Shown piece after piece: positions 16,464-25,944 of a stretch of 64,000 bases of DNA. The position numbers and the translations under genes were made by a program. The notes beneath the pieces were generated by a model. That model was not told where the DNA came from and searched no databases. It was given only the letters and a program-made list of their open reading frames with translations. Numbering within the stretch: position 1 is the stretch's first letter; each line of letters opens with the position of its first letter. This DNA is from Flavobacteriales bacterium (GTDB lineage: Bacteria > Bacteroidota > Bacteroidia > Flavobacteriales_D > Crocinitomicaceae): contig CANJLG010000006.1 in NCBI GenBank assembly GCA_947475095.1, forward strand, positions 1-64,000, given 5' to 3'.

Positions 16464-18155
16464 TTAGTCGATAAAATAAACCGGTAGCCGCATATAGCTT
16501 TGTTCAAAATATGGACTATTTTGATATAAATAATGCAGTTGCATCGCTTCAGACTTCCGAAAGTCAAGGTCTTCTAATTTCCGTGTTTCAAAAGCACTTT
16601 TTAGAGCAGGATTATTTGTTAAGATCTCATCAATTTTATCTACAAAGACATAGGCAGAGAAATATTCCTTTTGCTGTAAATAAGAATCGAAGAAATTCCA
16701 AGAGAAATAACTATCCTCCATTTGAGGCTGAAGCACAGCGTGGATAAATTGACTATTAAATTGATGAGCATCAATACGGATATCTCCTTTTTCAATGATT
16801 ACCTCTTCATCAATAAATTCAACTTTCGTATTACTGTGCTTAAAATGTCCTTCCCATGGCTTGCTTAAACTCGAGAAATCGCGTACAATAGCCACTTTGC
16901 ATTTCGTTTTATAGGATGAATCTACCACTTGAAAAATCACACCATTCGCTTTAAGTCGCTCAATTATTGCTTTTTCTTTACCCGCTACACTATAAAAATG
17001 GGGAATTGAAATAGAATCGGTTGCGTGGTAATGGTTAAAATATGGAATGTATTTTTTATAAGGTTTACTTCGATCGTAATATAATCGGTTTACTTGTGTT
17101 GTCGGATGGATCGGTCTTGTTGCCTCATACCCCAAAAACTCGATTGAATCCGTTATGGCTATCAATGAATAATTAAATTTAAGATGTTCTTGTTCGACTG
17201 CCCATTCCCCTGCTTGTTTTCTAGCATTTTCAATGGCTTCCATATGTTGATTTGTCCATTGATATAACACATCGATAAATTGCTCCGTTACCTTTACTCT
17301 TTCTGGGAAAGGCTTCAACATATGCGTTTCGACTGTAAAACTAATGGCGTGAAATAAGCTAGCATATCCCATAGCATAGCGCGGCAAATCATTGAATGCT
17401 ACAATGCCACTTTCAGGAGTATCGCCTTTGAGTTCAACATAAGGAACCATTTTTAATTTCTTGTGCATGATTGGTAGCAATTCATCATACGTTAAAGAAG
17501 CTATTGAAGGCGCCAGCCTTTGTTTTAGCGATGAAATATACGTAAGTGTATATTGGTAATCCGCCCCATTTGAAACATGCGTATCAACAAACACATCCGC
17601 TTGTAAGGCCTGAAAAATCGTTGAAAAAGTAAATGAATTTTCTGTATCCATTTTGATGAAATCGCGATTAAGATCAAAATTACGTCCACTTCCTCTAAAA
17701 CCATATTCTTCAGGTCCAACTTGATTTACGCGACTTACCCCATTCCGATTCAGCATACCACCAACATTGTAAGCAGGAATTATTGCCACTACAGGGTTAT
17801 TTGGATTACTCTTAAGCTTCAGTTGTTTTTCGATCCAAATGGCACAGGCATTCACTCCATCTGGTTCTCCAGGATGAATAGCATTATTAATTAGAATTGT
17901 TGTTCCAGAACGGGCTTTTTCAAAAGTTGCAATAGAATCACCAGCACCATTCAATACACAAAGAAAAATGGGGACTCCGCAATCCGAATTACCCATGCAA
18001 TAAAGCTCAATTCGTTTGTCATTTTTTGCAAGTTGTTTGTAATAGTTAATCAATGTAAAATAGTCAGGAGATGTATTTTCAGACCAATCAATCGACTGAG
18101 CAAAAGATTGATTTAAAAGAAGCACAAGAAAAATAGGAAAAAATAAGAAACGCAT
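16464..18155 (-). CDS. Exported M14-family zinc carboxypeptidase
   Basis: A 563-residue protein with a signal peptide (1-19, ending NQSFAQ). The zinc ligands are His94 and Glu97 in NAIHPGEPDG and His193 in DTHVSNGADY; substrate-binding arginines are in SGRNFDLNRDF (158-166) and the catalytic glutamate is probably Glu276 in TVETHM. These are the M14 carboxypeptidase signatures, so it should remove C-terminal residues from peptides outside the cytoplasm. The C-terminal half (about 300-563) is a beta-rich domain without a recognised T9SS tail. Single-gene unit converging with the GlmU-like gene. Confidence 0.9.
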   Translation of the reverse strand: MRFLFFPIFLVLLLNQSFAQSIDWSENTSPDYFTLINYYKQLAKNDKRIELYCMGNSDCGVPIFLCVLNGAGDSIATFEKARSGTTILINNAIHPGEPDGVNACAIWIEKQLKLKSNPNNPVVAIIPAYNVGGMLNRNGVSRVNQVGPEEYGFRGSGRNFDLNRDFIKMDTENSFTFSTIFQALQADVFVDTHVSNGADYQYTLTYISSLKQRLAPSIASLTYDELLPIMHKKLKMVPYVELKGDTPESGIVAFNDLPRYAMGYASLFHAISFTVETHMLKPFPERVKVTEQFIDVLYQWTNQHMEAIENARKQAGEWAVEQEHLKFNYSLIAITDSIEFLGYEATRPIHPTTQVNRLYYDRSKPYKKYIPYFNHYHATDSISIPHFYSVAGKEKAIIERLKANGVIFQVVDSSYKTKCKVAIVRDFSSLSKPWEGHFKHSNTKVEFIDEEVIIEKGDIRIDAHQFNSQFIHAVLQPQMEDSYFSWNFFDSYLQQKEYFSAYVFVDKIDEILTNNPALKSAFETRKLEDLDFRKSEAMQLHYLYQNSPYFEQSYMRLPVYFID

Positions 18156-18204
18156 GATAAAGTTTTAGTGGCTTAAATCTACCAATTTTCAATTAAAATC
18201 AACG

Positions 18205-18212
18205 TATTTTTG
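18205..18212 (+). promoter_or_regulatory. TAnnTTTG -7 promoter element
   Basis: TATTTTTG ends four bases before the trmD ATG and lies between divergent genes, so it is probably the trmD promoter with the transcript starting at or beside the start codon. Confidence 0.55.
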
Positions 18213-18216
18213 CATT

Positions 18217-18906
18217 ATGCGAATCGATATTCTTACCGTATTGCCAAAACTATTGGAAAGTCCCTTTTCAATCTCAATAATGCAACGCGCTCAAGACAAA
18301 GGACATGTATCGATTCACGTTCATAATATCCGGGATTATTCGACCAACAAACATAAAAATGTAGACGATTACCAATACGGTGGTGGCGCAGGCATGGTCA
18401 TGAGCATCGAGCCTATTGCTACTATTATTGATAAATTAAAGGGAGAACGAAATTACGACGAAATCATCTACATGTCTCCTGATGGCGAATTACTCGAGCA
18501 AGGGATTGCCAATAAAATGTCATTATTGAAAAACGTGATTATCCTTTGTGGCCATTACAAAGGAGTCGACAACCGAATTAGAGAACATTACATAACGAAA
18601 GAGATTTCCATTGGATCATATGTTCTTTCAGGTGGAGAACTTGCCGCAGCTGTATTAGTTGATACGATTGTTCGCTTACTTCCTGGCGTTTTAAATGACG
18701 AAACTTCTGCCCTAACAGATTGTTTTCAAGACGATTTATTAGCACCACCTGTTTACACACGACCTGCTGAATTTAAAGGTTGGAAAGTCCCTGACGTTCT
18801 CTTATCGGGAAACGACGAATTAATAGAAAAATGGCGAGATGAACAGGCCATTTTACGCACGCAAGAACGCCGTCCGGACTTATTAAAAAAAGAAAGGAAG
18901 GATTGA
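18217..18906 (+). CDS. trmD: tRNA (guanine-N1-)-methyltransferase
   Basis: Makes m1G37 in tRNAs that read codons starting with C, which prevents +1 frameshifting. 229 residues of the SPOUT knot class: YGGGAGM at 54-60, [12 protein letters not shown] near 110-121, and [13 protein letters not shown] near 131-143, with the catalytic Asp in ALTDCFQDD. Standard length. In many bacteria trmD sits in rpsP-rimM-trmD-rplS; here it is separated from those genes. Confidence 0.97.
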   Translation: MRIDILTVLPKLLESPFSISIMQRAQDKGHVSIHVHNIRDYSTNKHKNVDDYQYGGGAGMVMSIEPIATIIDKLKGERNYDEIIYMSPDGELLEQGIANKMSLLKNVIILCGHYKGVDNRIREHYITKEISIGSYVLSGGELAAAVLVDTIVRLLPGVLNDETSALTDCFQDDLLAPPVYTRPAEFKGWKVPDVLLSGNDELIEKWRDEQAILRTQERRPDLLKKERKD

Positions 18907-18934
18907 TTATTTCTACCATTTCAATTATAATGGT

Positions 18935-18942
18935 TAAATTTG
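18935..18942 (+). promoter_or_regulatory. TAnnTTTG -7 promoter element
   Basis: TAAATTTG, 22 bases before the ATG of the aminotransferase gene and in the 58-base gap after trmD. Likely start of an aminotransferase-heptose kinase transcript. Confidence 0.5.
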
Positions 18943-18964
18943 TATCTTCTAATTTTACAAAAAA

Positions 18965-20161
18965 ATGATTAAGATTTCAGATCGACTTAATGCAATGGAA
19001 GAGTCTGCGACGCTAGCTATGTCCAGAATCAGCAGAGAGTTAAAAGCACAAGGAAAAGATATTATTTCGCTGTCGTTGGGCGAGCCCGATTTTAATACAC
19101 CTCAATTTATTAAGGATGCGGCGCTCGTTGCCATGGATAAAAATTTTACAACCTATTCACCTGTTCCAGGATATGATGATTTGAGGGAAAGTATTTCAGC
19201 AAAATTTTTGCGTGACAATAACTTAAACTATCCAAAAGAAAACATAGTTGTTTCAACTGGGGCGAAGCAATCAATTGCCAATGTTGTGTTGAGTTTAATA
19301 AATCCAGGTGATGAAGTTATTATTCCTGCTCCATACTGGGTTTCGTATATCGAAATCGTAAAAATGGCCGAGGGTGTTCCCGTTGTAATCGAAGCAAGTT
19401 TAGAAAATGACTTTAAAATAACACCGGAACAATTTTCCAACGCTATTACTCCAAAAACGAAGCTCTTTATTTTCTCTACGCCATGTAATCCAACTGGATC
19501 TGTTTATTCAAAAAGCGAATTACAAGGTCTTGCAATGGTATTAAAAGCAAATCCATCTGTTGTCGCGATGAGCGATGAAATATATGAGCACATTAATTTT
19601 CTTGGCAAGCATGAAAGTTTGGCTCAATTCAATGACATAATGAATCAAGTGGTTACTGTTAATGGTGTTTCAAAAGCATGGGCAATGACGGGTTGGCGGC
19701 TTGGATATATCGGCGCTCCTAAAATTATTGCAGATGCCTGCAATAAAATTCAAGGTCAATTTACATCTGGAACCTGTTCAATAACCCAAAAAGCAACAAT
19801 TTCAGCCATGAATGCTGACCCAAGTATCTTAAAAGAAATGGTAGAAGCATTTCATTCTAGAAGAGATTTGGTGATTTCTAAGCTCAAAGAAATGCCTGGT
19901 GTTATTTGTAATATTCCAGAAGGCGCCTTTTACGTTTTTCCTGACATATCCTTTTTCATTGGAAAACAATATAAAGAATACAAGATTAATTCAGCACAGG
20001 ACCTTTGTATGTTTTTACTAGCCGAAGGACAAATTGCTTTAGTAAGTGGTGAAGGATTTGGAAGTCCTAATTGCATACGTATTTCTTATGCTGCATCAGA
20101 AGAAACATTAAGTGAAGCGATGCGAAGAATGAAAGACGCGCTATCAAAATTAACAGTATGA
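18965..20161 (+). CDS. PLP-dependent aspartate-type aminotransferase
   Basis: A 398-residue fold-type I, class I/II aminotransferase. PLP is bound by Lys237 in NGVSKAWAMTGWRLGY; STPCNPTGSVY (171-181) and SDEIYEH (203-209) are the other cofactor contacts, and CIRISYA near the end holds the arginine that binds the substrate alpha-carboxylate. The form SLGEPDFNTP and the length match aspartate aminotransferase subgroup I-beta, so L-aspartate plus 2-oxoglutarate is the most likely reaction; aromatic or prephenate substrates cannot be excluded. Its TGA overlaps the ATG of the heptose kinase gene. Confidence 0.9.
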   Translation: MIKISDRLNAMEESATLAMSRISRELKAQGKDIISLSLGEPDFNTPQFIKDAALVAMDKNFTTYSPVPGYDDLRESISAKFLRDNNLNYPKENIVVSTGAKQSIANVVLSLINPGDEVIIPAPYWVSYIEIVKMAEGVPVVIEASLENDFKITPEQFSNAITPKTKLFIFSTPCNPTGSVYSKSELQGLAMVLKANPSVVAMSDEIYEHINFLGKHESLAQFNDIMNQVVTVNGVSKAWAMTGWRLGYIGAPKIIADACNKIQGQFTSGTCSITQKATISAMNADPSILKEMVEAFHSRRDLVISKLKEMPGVICNIPEGAFYVFPDISFFIGKQYKEYKINSAQDLCMFLLAEGQIALVSGEGFGSPNCIRISYAASEETLSEAMRRMKDALSKLTV

Positions 20162-21147
20162 ATTATAATGATGTATTTGATTCCTTTTCTAACTTTCGCG
20201 TAGTCGTTGTAGGCGATGTCATGCTTGACAATTACAAAATTGGAAAAGTACATCGAATGAGTCCTGAAGCACCTGTTCCCGTGGTGCTTTTTGAAAAAGA
20301 AGAAAATCGAATCGGTGGAGCAGGAAATGTTGCTTTAAATTTAATTGCTTTGGGCGCAAAACCCATTGTTTGTTCTGTTATTGGCGCTGATGATGCAGGA
20401 AAAATACTCGTTGATAAATTCACAGAGAATGCTATCTCAAGTGCAGGCATCGTTCAAAGTAAAAATCGTCCTACCACCGTAAAATCTAGGATTATATCCA
20501 ATAAGCAGCAGCTACTTCGGATTGACCACGAAACAACTGCCCCTATTTCAGACGAAGAATCCAATGAATTGATGAAGAAATTAAATTCCTTGCTGATTGA
20601 TGGTATTGACGCCATTATTTTTGAGGATTACAACAAAGGAGTATTAACTGAATCCTTGATCCAACAAATCATTGCTTTTGCGAAATTAAATCATATAATT
20701 ACGTGTGTCGATCCAAAGTTTGAAAATTTTCTATCGTATAAAACTGTTGATTTATTCAAGCCAAACCTAAAAGAATTAAAGGAAGGATTGAAATGTGAGT
20801 TTAATATACAAACATCAACAAACAAATTAATTGACGCTGTTTCGCAATTGGAGCAAAAATTAAACAATTTAATTTCCTTAATCACCTTATCTGAATACGG
20901 TGTTTTTGTAAAAAAAGGAGATCTCATACACACTGCAAAAGCCCATCCAAGAAACATAAGTGATGTCAGTGGAGCAGGCGATACTGTTATTGCTGTTGCT
21001 TGCCTTTGCTTACTATCGAATTTATCGTACAAAGAAATTGCTGAAATATCAAATATTGCTGGCGGTTTGGTTTGTGAACATGCGGGCGTTATAAGTATCA
21101 ATAAAGATGACTTACTCGAAGAGGTTAATAAACTATTAACTCAATAA
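20158..21147 (+). CDS. rfaE1: Heptose 7-phosphate kinase (HldE kinase half)
   Basis: A 329-residue PfkB/ribokinase-family enzyme matching the N-terminal kinase domain of HldE, which makes D-glycero-beta-D-manno-heptose 1,7-bisphosphate for lipopolysaccharide core. N-terminal VVVVGDVMLDNYKIGKVHRM with SPEAPVPVV and NRIGGAGNVALNL are diagnostic; the C-terminal DVSGAGDTVIAV contains the catalytic aspartate. The adenylyltransferase half of HldE is not attached, so the organism would need a separate rfaE2. A general PfkB sugar kinase is the alternative. Overlaps the aminotransferase gene by four bases. Confidence 0.88.
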   Translation: MNYNDVFDSFSNFRVVVVGDVMLDNYKIGKVHRMSPEAPVPVVLFEKEENRIGGAGNVALNLIALGAKPIVCSVIGADDAGKILVDKFTENAISSAGIVQSKNRPTTVKSRIISNKQQLLRIDHETTAPISDEESNELMKKLNSLLIDGIDAIIFEDYNKGVLTESLIQQIIAFAKLNHIITCVDPKFENFLSYKTVDLFKPNLKELKEGLKCEFNIQTSTNKLIDAVSQLEQKLNNLISLITLSEYGVFVKKGDLIHTAKAHPRNISDVSGAGDTVIAVACLCLLSNLSYKEIAEISNIAGGLVCEHAGVISINKDDLLEEVNKLLTQ

Positions 21148-21161
21148 ATTGTTAAATCAGT

Positions 21162-21893
21162 ATGCCGAAAATCGAAGTTAAACCTTACAACCAAGACGAT
21201 AAATCAAAAAAGCAAGAAGTAGCAGAAATGTTTGATAACATATCAGCGCGCTACGATTTTTTGAATCACTTCCTTTCGTTGGGAATTGATAAGATCTGGC
21301 GCAGAAAAGCAATCAATCAACTTCGAAGTATTCCAGTTATAAATATAATCGATATTGCTACAGGAACCGGTGACTTTGCAATTGCAGCACTCAAACTTAA
21401 TCCTGAAGAGGTAATTGGCTTAGATATTTCAGCGGGAATGTTGGCGGTTGGCGAGCAAAAAATGATAAAGAATAAAGTCGATTCTATTATAAAAATGCAA
21501 TTGGGCGACTCTGAAAATATTCCGTATGACAGCAATTACTTTGATGCATTAACCGTTGGCTTTGGCGTTCGTAATTTTGAGAATTTGGAATTAGGCTTGA
21601 CAGAAATGCTAAGGGTACTAAAGCCAGGTGGAAAAGCCGTAATCCTTGAATTCTCTAAACCAAAGCGATTTCCAATTAAGCAAATATTCGGCTTTTATTC
21701 CCGCTACTTCATTCCTTTCTTTGGAAAGAGAATATCAAAAGATGCACAAGCATATTCATATTTACCAGAAAGTGTTGCAGCCTTTCCTGAAGGGAAAGAT
21801 TTTGAAGAAATTTTACACAAAATTGGCTATAAAAATATAGAATCAACTCTTGTTAGCGGAGGTATCGCTACAATCTATGCTGGAATAAAATAA
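21162..21893 (+). CDS. ubiE: Demethylmenaquinone / 2-polyprenyl-benzoquinol methyltransferase
   Basis: SAM-dependent C-methylation that completes menaquinone. 243 residues: VAEMFDNISARYDFLNHFLS and LGIDKIWRRKAI at the start, SAM loop DIATGTGDFAIAA, then YFDALTVGFGVRNFENLELG and the C-terminal SGGIATIYAGIK, all UbiE/MenG signatures. Bacteroidota use menaquinone, so MenG activity is the expected one. It lies 14 bases after the heptose kinase and just before the porT-like gene, an arrangement often seen in this phylum. Confidence 0.96.
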   Translation: MPKIEVKPYNQDDKSKKQEVAEMFDNISARYDFLNHFLSLGIDKIWRRKAINQLRSIPVINIIDIATGTGDFAIAALKLNPEEVIGLDISAGMLAVGEQKMIKNKVDSIIKMQLGDSENIPYDSNYFDALTVGFGVRNFENLELGLTEMLRVLKPGGKAVILEFSKPKRFPIKQIFGFYSRYFIPFFGKRISKDAQAYSYLPESVAAFPEGKDFEEILHKIGYKNIESTLVSGGIATIYAGIK

Positions 21894-21910
21894 AGTTGCA
21901 ACTTTCAAGT

Positions 21911-21918
21911 TACCTTTG
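21911..21918 (+). promoter_or_regulatory. TAnnTTTG -7 promoter element
   Basis: TACCTTTG, ending six bases before the ATG at 21925 of the porT-like gene. The TTG inside it opens a longer reading frame, but it is better explained as part of the promoter. Confidence 0.55.
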
Positions 21919-21924
21919 CGTTTA

Positions 21925-22647
21925 ATGAGGCCCATGAAACTATTTCTAACACTGCTTATTTTTATTGTATTGGGATCTTCTTCCTATGCACAAAAATTCA
22001 AGCAAGAGCGTTACAAGAATTTTGATAAGCGCATGTTTCATTTCGGCTTTATGCTTGGCTTCAATTCCTCCGATTTTACTGTTTATCAAAATGTCAACGC
22101 ATATGAGCAATATGGGCTTAAATTATTAGAGAATGATGCACAACCAGGTGGACAATTAGGTATTTTAACAACGATGAAATTAGGTACGCCTGTTCTACGT
22201 TTACGCTTTATTCCTACCCTTTCATTTCAAGAAAGACTCTTGAGATATACCTTTGAAGATACCGTTTTAAATAAAGATGAAATTGGGGAAGAACGCGTAA
22301 ATTCTACCAATCTAGACTTCCCAATAATGCTGCAATTTAGAACCAAAAGGCTTAATAACTTTACCGCTTATGTGTTAGTAGGCGGTCAATACTCTATAGA
22401 TTTGCAATCACAAGAAAAAGCGTCTCAAAATTACATAGATCCCTATGTTAAAATCAAACGAAATGATGTGCAGGGACAAATTGGTGGTGGATTAGAATTT
22501 TTTGCACCATACTTCAAATTTGGAATAGAACTTAAATATTCACATGGTTTTATGAATAGCTTTATTCAAGATAATACCAATATTGCAAAACCAATCAACA
22601 AACTCTACAATAAAGTGTGGTCGCTTTCCCTTATATTTGAAGGATAA
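21925..22647 (+). CDS. porT: PorT-like outer-membrane beta-barrel protein (T9SS)
   Basis: About 240 residues with a signal peptide (MKLFLTLLIFIVLGSSSYAQ after the second in-frame ATG at 21934; 21925 is the other candidate start). The mature part alternates hydrophobic and polar residues in strands and contains FHFGFMLGFNSSDFTVY, PGGQLGILTTMKLGTPVLRL, LRFIPTLSFQERLL and a C-terminal aromatic strand. This pattern and the position directly after ubiE fit PorT, a protein needed for type IX secretion and gliding. Three cargo proteins with T9SS tails occur in this window, consistent with a working system. Confidence 0.85.
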   Translation: MRPMKLFLTLLIFIVLGSSSYAQKFKQERYKNFDKRMFHFGFMLGFNSSDFTVYQNVNAYEQYGLKLLENDAQPGGQLGILTTMKLGTPVLRLRFIPTLSFQERLLRYTFEDTVLNKDEIGEERVNSTNLDFPIMLQFRTKRLNNFTAYVLVGGQYSIDLQSQEKASQNYIDPYVKIKRNDVQGQIGGGLEFFAPYFKFGIELKYSHGFMNSFIQDNTNIAKPINKLYNKVWSLSLIFEG

Positions 22648-24197
22648 TGGAAAGCATTTCTTTTCAATGTTCACCAGAACAAGCACAAGACGAACAATTT
22701 ATTGAAAATAAATTAAGAGCGGATAGTGGTATTAAGTATCCAAAAAAGATCTTCTATCGGTGGAAAAAGAAAAGCATCGATGCTAGAGGAAGGAACATCA
22801 AAATAAACTGCACCTTCGAAGTAGCAAACAATACGCTCCCCTCCCATTTACATGATTTCAATTTTCTTTCGGTAGCAAATGCTCCTTCGATAATCATTAT
22901 TGGAGCCGGTCCCGCAGGTTTATTTGCTGCTTTGCGCTGCTTAGAGTTAAATTTAAAGCCTATTATCTATGAACGAGGCAAAGATGTTCGCGCACGACGT
23001 CACGATTTAGCAAAACTTAATAAAGAAGGAATCTTAAACCCTGAATCAAATTACTGCTTTGGTGAAGGTGGTGCCGGAACCTATTCTGATGGAAAATTAT
23101 ACACGCGATCAAAGAAACGGGGTGATGTTGAAAAAATCCTACAATTATTGGTTCATTTTGGAGCAGATGATGCCATTCTAGTTGATGCCCACCCTCATAT
23201 TGGGACCAATAAACTTCCACAAATTATTGAGGTAATTCGTGAAAAAATTATTGAATGTGGTGGTGAGATTCACTTTAATAGTCGTTTAACAGATATTAAT
23301 ATAGAACAGAAACAACTAAACGCAATTCAAATTAACAACGAAAGTTGGAAGAGTACAAAAAACATGATTTTAGCCACAGGCCACTCTGCTAGGGATATTT
23401 TTTATTTGTTACACGATCGTAAGATTCGAATTGAATCAAAACCATTCGCACTTGGAGTTAGAATTGAACACCAACAATCTTTTATTGATAAATTACAATA
23501 CCATAATCGCGAAAACGATCAATACCTTCCACCAGCATCGTATAGTTTGGTAGCTCAAATTGATGGGAAAGGTGTTTATTCTTTTTGTATGTGCCCTGGT
23601 GGAATTATTGCGCCATGTGCCACAAGCGAACAAGAAGTAGTTACCAATGGATGGTCGCCCAGTAAACGAAATAATCCCTACGCAAACTCAGGCATTGTTG
23701 TCAGTATTGACCCTTCAGATTTTAAAGAGTATAAAACCGATCCATTTGTTTGCCTAGATTTTCAAAAATCAATTGAAAAAGCATGTTGGGAAGCTGCAGG
23801 TGAAAATCAAAAAGTGCCTGCGCAAGGTTTAGCTGATTTTATTGACCGAAAAAAAACAGTCAGTTTCCCAAAAACGTCCTATTTTATTGGTGTCACTAGC
23901 GTTGAAATGGATACTATTTTCCCTGCTTTTGTGATAGAACGTATCCGAAAAGCTTGCCTCGAATTTGAAAAAAAAATGCCGGGATTTATCACTAATGATG
24001 CAGTAATTCACGCTCCGGAATCACGCACATCTTCTCCTGTCCTAATACCTAGAAACCCTGAAACCTTTGAGCATGTTGATGTAGACGGAATTTATCCTTG
24101 TGCTGAAGGCGCTGGATATGCTGGTGGAATAGTATCGGCTGCCATCGATGGGATGCGAGCTGTAAATGCTTTCTTCGCCAAAATTGAAAAAGAATGA
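22647..24197 (+). CDS. FAD-dependent dehydrogenase, uncharacterised (COG2509 type)
   Basis: 516 residues. An N-terminal domain of about 80 residues precedes the FAD-binding Rossmann motif IIIIGAGPAGLFAALRC (GAGPAG at 86-91); CFGEGGAGTYSDGKLYTR, LATGHSARDIFYLL and the C-terminal CAEGAGYAGGIVSAAIDG are characteristic of a large group of uncharacterised bacterial flavoproteins. The FAD position is secure, the substrate is unknown. Its ATG shares the final A of the porT-like stop codon (TAATG), so translation is probably coupled. Confidence 0.88.
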   Translation: MESISFQCSPEQAQDEQFIENKLRADSGIKYPKKIFYRWKKKSIDARGRNIKINCTFEVANNTLPSHLHDFNFLSVANAPSIIIIGAGPAGLFAALRCLELNLKPIIYERGKDVRARRHDLAKLNKEGILNPESNYCFGEGGAGTYSDGKLYTRSKKRGDVEKILQLLVHFGADDAILVDAHPHIGTNKLPQIIEVIREKIIECGGEIHFNSRLTDINIEQKQLNAIQINNESWKSTKNMILATGHSARDIFYLLHDRKIRIESKPFALGVRIEHQQSFIDKLQYHNRENDQYLPPASYSLVAQIDGKGVYSFCMCPGGIIAPCATSEQEVVTNGWSPSKRNNPYANSGIVVSIDPSDFKEYKTDPFVCLDFQKSIEKACWEAAGENQKVPAQGLADFIDRKKTVSFPKTSYFIGVTSVEMDTIFPAFVIERIRKACLEFEKKMPGFITNDAVIHAPESRTSSPVLIPRNPETFEHVDVDGIYPCAEGAGYAGGIVSAAIDGMRAVNAFFAKIEKE

Positions 24198-24256
24198 TCT
24201 TTTAAAGGTCTAAAAGAAAATAATGCTATTCCTCATACTTTGATTAATTTTACAAC

Positions 24257-25435
24257 ATGAAACGTGTTGTAGTAGGACTTTCTGGAGGAGTAGATTCTAG
24301 CGTTGCTGCTCACCTTTTGATTAAGGAAGGCTACGAAGTTATCGGTATGTTCATGCGAAATTGGCATGATGAAAGTGTTACGCTTTCGGATGAATGTCCT
24401 TGGATTGAAGATTCAAATGATGCGCTCTTAGTGGCTCAACAACTTGGCATACCTTTCCAAGTAATCGATTTAAGTGAAGCCTATAAATCTAGAATCGTGG
24501 ATTATATGTTTGATGAATATCAACGTGGCCGAACACCCAACCCAGATATTTTATGTAATCGAGAAATTAAATTCGACGTATTTCTTGAAGCGGCAATGAA
24601 ACTAGGCGCTGATTTTGTCGCCACTGGACATTATTGTCGTAAATCAGACAATAAAGACGGAAGCTATTCTTTATTAGCCGGTATCGATAAAACAAAAGAT
24701 CAATCATATTTCTTATGTCAAATTACACAAAATCAACTATCTAAAGCCCTTTTTCCGATTGGTCATCTTGAAAAACAAGAGGTTCGTAAAATTGCCATGG
24801 AGTTAAACCTTGTCACAGCAGAAAAAAAGGATTCTCAAGGATTATGCTTTGTTGGTAAAATAAGCTTACCCCTTTTTCTCCAGCAACAATTAAAAGCGAA
24901 AACCGGAGAAATTATAGAAATTCCACAGGAACTCCCTCAATATGAACTATATAACAACTTAAATGCTACTGCTAAAAATATTAGTGAATTGGCAGCTCCA
25001 TTCATCTATACAAAAGATATGGGAACTGTCGTTGGACAGCATCAGGGAGCATATTACTATACCATAGGACAACGTAAAGGATTACAAATTGGAGGAAAAC
25101 CACTTCCGAGTTTCATCATAGGTGTAGACACGATAAATAATCTGATTTATACTGGACAGTCTGAGTTACACAACGGGCTTAATAAATATGCATTAAAGAT
25201 TGAAATAAATAGTATTAATTGGCTGAATAACAATGTATTATTCAATAAAAATAATGAATTGTCTTGTCGTGTTAGAATACGTTATCGGCAACCTTTGCAG
25301 GACGCTATTTTACTTCGAGTAAATGGAGATGTGTTTATTCTTTTTTCAAAGAAACAAAAGGGTGTTACACCAGGTCAATTTGCCGCCTGGTATCAAGGCG
25401 ATGAATTAGTAGGTTCTGGTGTAATAGAACATTAA
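24257..25435 (+). CDS. mnmA: tRNA-uridine 2-sulfurtransferase
   Basis: Adds sulfur to U34 of Lys, Glu and Gln tRNAs using ATP and a persulfide carrier. 392 residues: PP-loop GLSGGVDSSVAA (7-18), NPDILCNREIKF with catalytic Cys100, GHYCR, DQSYFL, and GLCFVGK with the second cysteine, Cys197. The C-terminal beta domain contains YYTIGQRKGLQIGG and TPGQFAAWYQGDELVGSGVI. A normal full-length MnmA. TACTTTG at 24236-24242 is a near match to the -7 promoter box, with one base less between TA and TTTG. Confidence 0.97.
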   Translation: MKRVVVGLSGGVDSSVAAHLLIKEGYEVIGMFMRNWHDESVTLSDECPWIEDSNDALLVAQQLGIPFQVIDLSEAYKSRIVDYMFDEYQRGRTPNPDILCNREIKFDVFLEAAMKLGADFVATGHYCRKSDNKDGSYSLLAGIDKTKDQSYFLCQITQNQLSKALFPIGHLEKQEVRKIAMELNLVTAEKKDSQGLCFVGKISLPLFLQQQLKAKTGEIIEIPQELPQYELYNNLNATAKNISELAAPFIYTKDMGTVVGQHQGAYYYTIGQRKGLQIGGKPLPSFIIGVDTINNLIYTGQSELHNGLNKYALKIEINSINWLNNNVLFNKNNELSCRVRIRYRQPLQDAILLRVNGDVFILFSKKQKGVTPGQFAAWYQGDELVGSGVIEH

Positions 25436-25630
25436 TTAATTCATACCAATCGAAAAGAAGATTGAATTATCTTGCTCCGGCTCTTTTCCTGCATGGATAA
25501 TTTTATCCATTAAATCGGCGACTTGAAAGACATTCAAATGACTTTGTTCCCCTAATTCTCGGTGTTTTGACAATTTTAATTTCGCTTGGTGAAGCGACTT
25601 CGTTCTTAATGATTCTGTGTTAATGGTCAT
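25436..25630 (-). CDS. Small hypothetical protein
   Basis: A 64-residue reading frame, MTINTESLRTKSLHQAK to NSIFFSIGMN, charged and probably helical in its middle, with no signal peptide or known domain. Its stop codon abuts the mnmA stop from the other side. Support is limited to a sensible composition, an ATG start and the lack of another gene in this gap. I do not recognise it; it could be a chance ORF. Confidence 0.45.
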   Translation of the reverse strand: MTINTESLRTKSLHQAKLKLSKHRELGEQSHLNVFQVADLMDKIIHAGKEPEQDNSIFFSIGMN

Positions 25631-25766
25631 AACTACTATTTTAATACAGCATTTTGTACGCTAAGTATTAATCAATGTTTCAAACACAATGCCTAAATTT
25701 AAAAGTAGTTTAAATCAATTTGCTAAACAGCTATTTAGCAATAAGTTATCTTTATCAAATAGTTAA

Positions 25767-25774
25767 TTTAATAA
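25767..25774. repeat. Target-site duplication, left copy
   Basis: TTTAATAA directly before the left terminal inverted repeat of the MITE-like element; identical to 25945-25952. Confidence 0.75.
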
Positions 25775-25944
25775 TTGACTGGTCTTAATTATACCACAAG
25801 TATATTACATAACCCCAAAGGGGTTAAAGATTTTTAACGCTGGATGTAATCCAGTGAAAAAATATGAAACAGTTCGCTTTTTGGCATGTATTTTTAGTTA
25901 AAATCATGACAAAAAGATTTTGTGGTAAGAAAGAGATCAGTCAG
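25775..25944. mobile_element. MITE-like non-coding transposable element, 170 bp
   Basis: The ends are 25-base terminal inverted repeats, 25775-25799 (TTGACTGGTCTTAATTATAC...) and 25920-25944, identical at 18 of 25 positions including the TGACTG and ACCACAA ends. They are bounded by a perfect 8-bp direct repeat. The interior has no gene; it carries two perfect hairpins, AACCCC-AAA-GGGGTT (25811-25825) and CTGGAT-GTA-ATCCAG (25840-25854). This is the structure of a miniature inverted-repeat element moved by a transposase encoded elsewhere. I cannot assign it to an IS family; an 8-bp duplication is shared by several. A related end occurs at 59366-59416. Confidence 0.75.

Noticed and set aside
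20691-21101. 136-codon antisense ORF opposite the heptose kinase
   Set aside because: The kinase reading is certain, and the reverse ORF reflects its codon composition.
25811-25825. AACCCC-AAA-GGGGTT hairpin as the mnmA terminator
   Set aside because: It lies 375 bases after mnmA, has no T-run, and is inside the MITE-like element that explains it.
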